Shown here piece after piece: positions 59,141 through 64,000 of a DNA stretch of 64,000 nt. A program made the translations under genes and the position numbers. Position 1 is the first letter of the stretch; each line of letters begins with the position of its first letter. This DNA comes from an uncultured Roseburia sp. (GTDB lineage Bacteria > Bacillota > Clostridia > Lachnospirales > Lachnospiraceae), in assembly GCA_947649645.1 (NCBI GenBank), contig CANSSP010000012.1, forward strand, positions 1 through 64,000. The letters are read 5' to 3'. The notes under the pieces were generated by a model that saw only the letters and a program-made list of their open reading frames with translations, had not been told where the DNA came from and made no database searches.

Positions 59141-59401
59141 ATGACAGATAGCGAAAAACTTGATCTGCTTCTATCTGAAATGCACGATATGAAATCCGGA
59201 ATGCATGATATGAAATCCGGCATGCACGATATGAAATCTGAAATACACGATATGAAAAAAGATATCTATTCATTAAAATACCAGCTTGTCAGATCAACAG
59301 CCGAATTAAAAACTATGGATGAGGCAATTCTCAACGAAGTAGAAAGAGTACATGGCATTCTCGACAAACACAAGGCCGATAAATCAGTACATACTGCATA
59401 A
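59141..59401 (+). CDS. Small coiled-coil protein with four heptad repeats, 86 aa
   Basis: AAAAAGGAGCG precedes ATG at 59141. Residues 14-40 are four near-identical heptads, HDMKSGM, HDMKSGM, HDMKSEI, HDMKKDI, encoded by 21-bp tandem repeats (about 59179-59262). The rest continues as a predicted coiled coil (LKYQLVRSTAELKTMDEAILNEVERVHGILDKHK). A terminator follows. Similar short heptad proteins are found in this bacterial group without a known role. It probably forms a rod-like oligomer; heptad number may vary between strains. Confidence 0.65.
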   Translation: MTDSEKLDLLLSEMHDMKSGMHDMKSGMHDMKSEIHDMKKDIYSLKYQLVRSTAELKTMDEAILNEVERVHGILDKHKADKSVHTA

Positions 59402-59440
59402 CAAAGCTTCCCCGGCGCAACCAGATACCCACCAGCACCC

Positions 59441-59482
59441 AGGTGTAAAGTCTACTGAATTATCAGCGGCTTTACACTTTTT
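59441..59482 (+). terminator. Terminator of the coiled-coil gene
   Basis: GTGTAAAG (59443-59450) and CTTTACAC (59470-59477) pair around a 19-base loop and are followed by TTTTT. Confidence 0.8.
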
Positions 59483-59490
59483 ATTTGCAG

Positions 59491-59637
59491 GGATTCGTCT
59501 ATGACATATTTCCGGATCATGAAAAGGCCGGGATGAGAGCCGCTTTCATTCCAAATGGGATTGTGTCAGATACAGAGAAGACAGCAATGAAAAAAGATCA
59601 TGAGACTATAAAGAAATCAGTCAGAACTATCCGTTAA
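59491..59637 (+). pseudogene. C-terminal remnant of a HAD-superfamily hydrolase
   Basis: An open plus-strand frame without a start encodes VYDIFPDHEKAGMRAAFIPN and GIVSDTEKTAM, then a Lys-rich end and TAA at 59635-59637. The D-I-x-x-D/A...AGMRAxxIPNG pattern is the motif IV end of HAD phosphatases. It begins within the terminator of the coiled-coil gene, so the 5' part has been lost. The rest of the gap to 59802 shows nothing recognised. Confidence 0.45.
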
Positions 59638-59802
59638 GTGTCTCATGACGCATGAAAACTTTGCCGCCAGACAACGGTTTTTATTTCGACAGGCTCAATA
59701 TATACTTTTCCTGATCCATCCATTCAGACTGTAAATTGTAACTGAACAATGCCAGATAAACAGGGCACTCATTACAATCCAGTCCACAATATGCCAGAGC
59801 CA

Positions 59803-60150
59803 TTAAAACATGCCCTCCCCTAAATATTTGTCATGCGGAACAATCAGGCACTTTTCGATAGACTTCCAATAACTGTTGTAAAGATTTTTTTGTGCTGCTC
59901 CGTAGCTTTCTTTTGTGTCAAATTCCCAATAAAGCATATACTTGACACTTTTTACAATACGGGTAATTTTTAGCGGTGGAAGCCCCTCTTTGATCTGCTC
60001 CATATCTATATGATACCCTCTTCTGGCAAAACGAAGCAGAAGCAGTCCCTCCTGTTTTTCCAGGAAACTCTTCGCTTCGAGCATCAGTGCTTCAAATTCC
60101 TCTACTTTTTGTGGCCTGACCTGATAAATGCATATTTCAGTAAACGGCAT
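59803..60150 (-). CDS. Dimeric alpha/beta-barrel (antibiotic biosynthesis monooxygenase-like) protein
   Basis: 115 residues with the layout of the ABM/ferredoxin-like fold: EICIYQVRPQKVEEFEALMLEAKSFLEKQEGLLLL, then YMLYWEFDTKESYGAAQKNLYNSYWKSIEKCLI. Members are small enzymes or heme-binding proteins with varied roles, so no substrate is given. AAAGGAGG precedes the ATG. It lies 64 bases downstream of the 29-residue gene of the GntR-ABC operon and could be its last gene. Confidence 0.6.
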   Translation of the reverse strand: MPFTEICIYQVRPQKVEEFEALMLEAKSFLEKQEGLLLLRFARRGYHIDMEQIKEGLPPLKITRIVKSVKYMLYWEFDTKESYGAAQKNLYNSYWKSIEKCLIVPHDKYLGEGMF

Positions 60151-60213
60151 ATTTAAATCCTCCTTTGCTTTATTTCAGCATCAGGAATATGGCATTATGC
60201 GTGTCACACTCCT

Positions 60214-60303
60214 TTATTTTTTCATTCTGCCCAGCCATTCCGAATAATTACAACGACCGCAAAATATAACACCCTGTTGATAAACTTTCTTAAAGCGTTC
60301 CAT
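60214..60303 (-). CDS. Tiny CxxC peptide gene in the ABC operon, 29 aa
   Basis: A perfect TAAGGAGGTATCC lies before ATG at 60301-60303, 13 bases after the permease stop. The peptide starts MERFKKVYQQGVIF, then CGRC and a basic end (WLGRMKK). The excellent binding site and position argue for translation, but the size allows a truncated gene start. Two cysteines suggest metal binding or redox activity. No family recognised. Confidence 0.45.
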   Translation of the reverse strand: MERFKKVYQQGVIFCGRCNYSEWLGRMKK

Positions 60304-60316
60304 TTTGGATACCTCC

Positions 60317-60979
60317 TTAAAATTCACGATCTGAATACAGCTTTTTAGAGATCAGAAACGAACACCACAAAATCAAAGCAGCAACGGCAATCATACCGCC
60401 ATTCACCAAAAGCACATTTCTACTGGCATATTCAAGTGCATTAAAAAGAAAATATTCATTCCCTGGCAAAGACGAAACAATCACCCACACAGCATACAGC
60501 GCCGCAAAAAGAACAACCGGCACAAACATTCCCCAAAACTTTCCTTTACTATATCCCATCCCGAATAAGATTGGAAACATACAAAGGTTAAAAATTGAAA
60601 ACAGCAGACAGCTTATTGTCACAACAGGTAAAAACCACCTGATCGGACCATAATAATGCGATAACGTAAAACGGTCTGCAAGAACAGCCAGAGGGATGCC
60701 CGTGACCAATCCTGCTAATCCCATCCAAATGGATAAAACATATCTGCCGGCCACTACGGCGGAACGCCTGACAGGGAGTGTTAAATACAGCTTATTCAAA
60801 TCTCCTTTTTCTTCTACCGCAAAAGTATTGACCGAAAAAAACAGAAACAGAAAAACATTGGTCGGGACAACCAGCAGCGCCGAGAAAAAACCAGCAGCCA
60901 ACGAACTTATAGGGATCAGAAAGAGCCGCAGATGAAAGCACTTCATCGCATTCCAATCTAATATTGCCATTCGCTTCAT
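60317..60979 (-). CDS. ABC-2 type transporter permease, 220 aa
   Basis: Six hydrophobic segments in the ABC-2 pattern. DLNKLYLTLPVRRSAVVAGRYV is the cytoplasmic loop typical of the group that works with GntR-regulated ATPases. Its start codon overlaps the stop of the ATPase gene (60979), so subunits are coupled. Substrate unknown; comparable to the Ytr/BcrB-type efflux or stress systems. Confidence 0.82.
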   Translation of the reverse strand: MKRMAILDWNAMKCFHLRLFLIPISSLAAGFFSALLVVPTNVFLFLFFSVNTFAVEEKGDLNKLYLTLPVRRSAVVAGRYVLSIWMGLAGLVTGIPLAVLADRFTLSHYYGPIRWFLPVVTISCLLFSIFNLCMFPILFGMGYSKGKFWGMFVPVVLFAALYAVWVIVSSLPGNEYFLFNALEYASRNVLLVNGGMIAVAALILWCSFLISKKLYSDREF

Positions 60980-61830
60980 TAAACTTCAACCCCCTTGCTC
61001 ATTCGTACCATAATATCATCAAGAGAAACCGTTTCTGTAATTACACTTCCCGGAAAACCTGCAATATCTTTTATTTCAATCATACCGTTAAAGCCGTTTG
61101 GATACTCACGCAATCCAAACACCTGTTTACGTTTTGATTGTGGTAAATCCCCGGTTCCACCTTTAACCAGACAATATTTTTCAATTAATTCATCCTTACG
61201 TCCGCTATACAAAATTTTGCTGTTCTGGATGTAGATAATATAGTCGGCAATCTTTTCAAGGTCACTGGTTATGTGCGTAGAAAAGAATATTGTTCTATCT
61301 TCTTCAACCATATAATCACGAAGGATTTCAAGCATTTCTTCACGACCGACGGGATCAAGGCCCGAAGTGGGTTCATCGAGCAATAACAGCTTTGCATCAT
61401 GTGCCAATGTGACCGCCATGCCCAGTTTCATTTTCATACCTCGTGACATTGTTTTATACTTCTGCTCAGGATCAAGAGAAAATCGTTCCAGATATTGCCA
61501 AAAAGCTTTGTTACTCCATTTCCTGTAGAAAGGACGCATAGATTTTTCTACATCAATGGGTGTCCAGTCTTCCTGATAATAAGGCTGTTCAAACAAAACA
61601 CCTATATCTTCTTTCAGAGAAACATCATCCGCAGTTTTGCCGAATAGCTTAATGCTGCCGCCATCTTTCCTGACCATGCTTAAAATCAGCTTTAAGGTAG
61701 TCGTTTTTCCTGCGCCGTTTTCACCGATAAAGCCGCAGACAAAACCACCGGGAACGGAAAAGCTGATTTTATCCAGCAAAAAATTTTTATATTCTTTTCT
61801 AAGGTTCAATACTTCAATCACATTGTTCAT
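60979..61830 (-). CDS. ABC transporter ATP-binding protein, YtrB-like
   Basis: 283 residues. Walker A GENGAGKTTT (residues 36-45), signature MSRGMKMKLGMAVTLA, Walker B KLLLLDEPTSGLDP, switch IFFSTHITSD, then a ~60-residue C-terminal extension usual for this class. Overlaps the GntR gene by 4 bases and the permease gene by one base. Confidence 0.92.
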   Translation of the reverse strand: MNNVIEVLNLRKEYKNFLLDKISFSVPGGFVCGFIGENGAGKTTTLKLILSMVRKDGGSIKLFGKTADDVSLKEDIGVLFEQPYYQEDWTPIDVEKSMRPFYRKWSNKAFWQYLERFSLDPEQKYKTMSRGMKMKLGMAVTLAHDAKLLLLDEPTSGLDPVGREEMLEILRDYMVEEDRTIFFSTHITSDLEKIADYIIYIQNSKILYSGRKDELIEKYCLVKGGTGDLPQSKRKQVFGLREYPNGFNGMIEIKDIAGFPGSVITETVSLDDIMVRMSKGVEV

Positions 61831-62204
61831 TTTATTGTCCTCTCAGTCGCATCCAGCATTTCATGCAGATCATTTACTGATAAGCCAGCCTGCTTTCCTC
61901 GCCGGACAGCAGTCCTTAAGGCAGCTTCAGCCTCTTTCCGGTATTTATCACGAACAAAAGCATCATCGATTTTCTTTACATACACGCCTTTTCCAGGCAT
62001 TGTCTTTACAAACCCTTCCAGCTCTAATTCACTGTATGCCCTGGTAGTAGTTACCAGACTTACCTGCAAATCACGAGCAAGGTGACGAAGCGAAGGAAGT
62101 GGCGCGTTTTCAGATAATTCACCTGTCAGAATAGATGTTTTGATTTGTTCTTTGATCTGCTCATAAATCGGTATCCCCGATTGGCTGGATATAACAATAT
62201 TCAT
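61827..62204 (-). CDS. GntR-family (YtrA-like) transcriptional regulator
   Basis: 125 residues. N-terminal winged helix: PIYEQIKEQIKTSILTGELSENAPLPSLRHLARDLQVSLVTTTRAYSELELEGFVKTMPGKGVYV. A short helical tail replaces a ligand domain, as in YtrA. Represses its own ABC operon; a TGTAC palindrome sits at the promoter. Confidence 0.92.
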   Translation of the reverse strand: MNIVISSQSGIPIYEQIKEQIKTSILTGELSENAPLPSLRHLARDLQVSLVTTTRAYSELELEGFVKTMPGKGVYVKKIDDAFVRDKYRKEAEAALRTAVRRGKQAGLSVNDLHEMLDATERTIK

Positions 62205-62274
62205 TATCTGCGCTCCTTCTTCCAGTGATTTCTTTCATTTATATTCCTTCCACCGGCCTGCGTCTTACTGTTAT

Positions 62275-62317
62275 TGTACAGCAAGTACAGTATAGCATAA
62301 AAAGAGTTTTTCGTCAA
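62275..62317 (-). promoter_or_regulatory. Promoter and operator of the GntR-ABC operon
   Basis: Minus-strand TTGACG (62317-62312), 17 bases, TATACT (62294-62289). Directly after the -10 lies TGTAC-TTGCT-GTACA (62289-62275), a perfect 5-5-5 palindrome that overlaps the transcript start and is the likely GntR site. Confidence 0.75.
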
Positions 62318-62458
62318 TCATGCTCTAAATGAAAAATTTATCAGCTCCTCGCAACAAAATATTACACATAATAACAACTAAAACAAAATTGTCACTGTTC
62401 TCTTTCTTTTTCCATATTGCTGTTATATAATATCTGAAAACAGCATTCGGAGGTATCC

Positions 62459-63112
62459 ATGGATTTAAACTTATTCTGGTGTCTCGTGGGAATTGCGGGA
62501 GGAGCTGTTACCAGCACACTAATCAGTCTCTTTTTCTATTTAAAAGGAATAAACCGGAAGCAACTGACTTATGATATCAGTACTTTCTGTATTATTTCAA
62601 ATAAAATAAATCAGATCGAAGGGCTGGAAGTAAAATATAATTCCACAGAAATCGAAAATTTATATTCTGCCACAATCACAATCAGAAATATCGGAAATTC
62701 AATTATCGAAATGCATGATCTTGCACCTCTGTGTCCGATATCGATATCAACATCCGGACAGTTCCTAAAGGCTGGATGTGACTGTGTTGCGTCATCCCCC
62801 GCCGATAAAAGAACAAACCACACTTTACTCTTCCGGAAATCTGATGATTTATACAATTATGTGGAATTTGATTTTGATTACATACCGCAGAAAGCCGTCA
62901 TAACTTTTTCATTATTTTATACGGGAGATTTAACCTTTGACGGAGCGTTAAAAGATGGAAAAATCCTGTCACCTGCCGAATACGAGAAAACCACAAACCG
63001 TGAGCTGACATTCGTACTGCTGCGTTCTGTTTTGTGTTATCCTGTATGCATATTTCTGGGACTTTTGCTTGCATCCCTGCTTTTTTATGGCATTTCGAAT
63101 CTGTTTCATTGA
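62459..63112 (+). CDS. Uncharacterised two-span membrane protein, 217 aa
   Basis: ATTCGGAGG precedes the ATG. Membrane segments at about residues 6-28 and 193-215 enclose a soluble ~160-residue domain rich in beta strands (YSATITIRNIGNSIIEMHDL, VEFDFDYIPQKAVITFSLFYTG). The ATITIRNIGN pattern recalls immunoglobulin-like sandwich domains. No family recognised. It stands alone between the GntR operon and decayed sequence. Confidence 0.6.
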   Translation: MDLNLFWCLVGIAGGAVTSTLISLFFYLKGINRKQLTYDISTFCIISNKINQIEGLEVKYNSTEIENLYSATITIRNIGNSIIEMHDLAPLCPISISTSGQFLKAGCDCVASSPADKRTNHTLLFRKSDDLYNYVEFDFDYIPQKAVITFSLFYTGDLTFDGALKDGKILSPAEYEKTTNRELTFVLLRSVLCYPVCIFLGLLLASLLFYGISNLFH

Positions 63113-63277
63113 TTATTACCGAAATCTATATGACGGTTTAAAACAGGGATGAAACCAGGAACAGAGAGACTCTCGCATTTCTTTGAAGAAAATAACGATA
63201 ATAAACAATTAAGCATCCGGGATTTGGAAGTCAGATAAAATAACACGAAACCTTAATTGAAATTTCAACTTTATTGA

Positions 63278-63640
63278 TTGGAGGGAAGGCTATTGAATAT
63301 ATGGCGATATCTTCAAAGTATTGCAGTATCGAAATGTATCGCTGCAATTTTATTTGCGTTTCACCCCGGCCGGGATGCAGACAGAGTAACTTTGGGCTCC
63401 TGCACTGGCTGGGTCAGGCATATGGGAAGGTTTTCTGAAACCAGAACATATGAATTTACCCTTGATGCGCAGCTGTCAAAGGGAAATGCAGAGGTGCGCC
63501 TGCTGGACGCAAAAAAGGAACCATTAATGAAGCTGAACCAACAGTCCTCTGCGGGTAAAATAGATTTAGATGCAAAAAACAGATATTATTTACATTGGGA
63601 ATTTAAGAGTGCTACTGGCAAGTGTGAGTTACGCTGGTAA
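63278..63640 (+). CDS. Uncharacterised protein, possibly 5'-truncated, 120 aa
   Basis: GATTGGAGGG lies ahead, but the frame's first ~50 residues look unlike protein sequence (VSKCIAAILFAFHPGRDADRV). The last 70 do not: YEFTLDAQLSKGNAEVRLLDA, NRYYLHWEFKSATGKCELRW, a beta-rich domain. A frameshift or replacement near 63420 probably separated the domain from its original N-terminus. Function unknown. Confidence 0.4.
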   Translation: MEGRLLNIWRYLQSIAVSKCIAAILFAFHPGRDADRVTLGSCTGWVRHMGRFSETRTYEFTLDAQLSKGNAEVRLLDAKKEPLMKLNQQSSAGKIDLDAKNRYYLHWEFKSATGKCELRW

Positions 63641-63727
63641 GAGGTACAGCTTCCAGTCTGTCCGTGCATTCTGATCCACAAACGGACTACGAAAGATGCC
63701 TTGAAAGCCTCCATTACCCATCCGGAC

Positions 63728-64000
63728 TTACATATCTGTTTCGACAAAATGAACAGTGGAACTATTCCAATATTTTTTGTAAACCCTGCTGTCCTTTCCG
63801 TCAAGATTTAATTGATATAGTCTGAATGTAACCAGAAAATCTTTGGGCTGCCACTGTTCTTCATACGAATACTGGTATTTCATTCCCAATCGTTTCATTA
63901 CGTTGCCGCTTCGGTTATTATTGACATCATGTGTGGCTGTAATGTATGGGATATTATCTTTTCTCAGTTGCGCTGCGACGGCTTTGCCCGCTTCGGTTAC
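63728..64000 (-). CDS. GNAT-family N-acetyltransferase (C-terminal part)
   Basis: The minus-strand frame is open from the window edge to TAA at 63728-63730 (90 residues). TEAGKAVAAQLRKDN, ATHDVNNNRSGNVMKRLGMKYQYSYEEQWQPKDF is the standard acetyl-CoA-site end of GNAT acetyltransferases (neighbour-residue N-x-R-S-x-x-VM-K-RLGM). It is followed by a tail (LYQLNLDGKDSRVYKKYW) typical of a clostridial subgroup. The N-terminal half lies beyond the window. Confidence 0.85.
   Translation of the reverse strand, partial: VTEAGKAVAAQLRKDNIPYITATHDVNNNRSGNVMKRLGMKYQYSYEEQWQPKDFLVTFRLYQLNLDGKDSRVYKKYWNSSTVHFVETDM

Noticed and set aside
59179..59262. Short tandem repeats as a CRISPR array
   Set aside because: Units are 21 bp, contiguous, without spacers and in frame as protein heptads.

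Overview
The window reads as chromosomal DNA of a spore-forming, anaerobic Firmicute of the Lachnospiraceae/Clostridia type. The reasons are strong AGGAGG-type ribosome binding sites, a T-box leader, a glmS ribozyme, a GerA spore germinant receptor, a SleC-type cortex-lytic enzyme, pyruvate,phosphate dikinase and the GC-moderate style of the coding regions. Most genes lie on the minus strand. No rRNA, tRNA, CRISPR array or intact insertion sequence is visible.

Layout. (1) 1-2.9 kb: the end of an ABC ATPase and its FtsX-type permease (plus strand). (2) 2.9-8.5 kb: a visibly more AT-rich accessory stretch. It holds a PIN-domain toxin-like gene with a small partner and a decayed second copy of that partner, bracketed by an 18-bp direct repeat. 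Next come a compact radical-SAM RiPP operon with an unlisted 41-residue Cys-rich precursor, a divergent XRE regulator with a perfect 26-bp palindrome between the two, and a string of small DUF960/DUF1643-type genes. (3) 8.6-11.2 kb: ppdK. (4) 11.4-23.7 kb: a ten-gene operon running from a transaldolase-like aldolase through a TIM-like isomerase, a LarA-family protein, an SsuABC/TauABC-type importer, a DUF4838 glycosidase-like protein, NagB, NagA and a TauE/SafE exporter. A ROK repressor is encoded upstream and its likely operator sits on the operon's -10 box. (5) 23.8-32.3 kb: three tandem YfhO-family membrane glycosyltransferase-like genes. (6) 32.3-35.4 kb: a NYN/PIN-like protein and an ECF sigma/RsiV-like pair. 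(7) 35.5-37.5 kb: TrpB2 under a tryptophan T-box. (8) 37.6-41 kb: AraC regulator, GPH sugar symporter and a TM2 protein. (9) 41-44.8 kb: gerAA followed by a fused gerAB-gerAC. (10) 45.2-53.8 kb: aldo/keto reductase, KdgK-like kinase, DegV, DUF1002, lipase, soluble MCP-like protein, RecJ. (11) 54-58.1 kb: sleC-like gene, BlaI-family regulator, and glmS with its self-cleaving ribozyme. (12) 58.2-64 kb: small and decaying genes, a GntR-ABC operon, an orphan membrane protein and a truncated GNAT acetyltransferase.

How genes work together. Amino-sugar flux is handled at both ends: NagA/NagB release fructose-6-phosphate from GlcNAc-6-phosphate, while glmS makes GlcN-6-phosphate under ribozyme feedback. 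The big ROK operon mixes amino-sugar enzymes with sulfonate-type import and export proteins, which suggests an unusual substrate. Sporulation is represented by gerA (candidate sigma-G promoter) and sleC (candidate mother-cell promoter). The best candidates for something undescribed are the RiPP operon at 4.2-6.2 kb and the hybrid amino-sugar/sulfonate operon. All functions are inferred from sequence alone; no database search was run.
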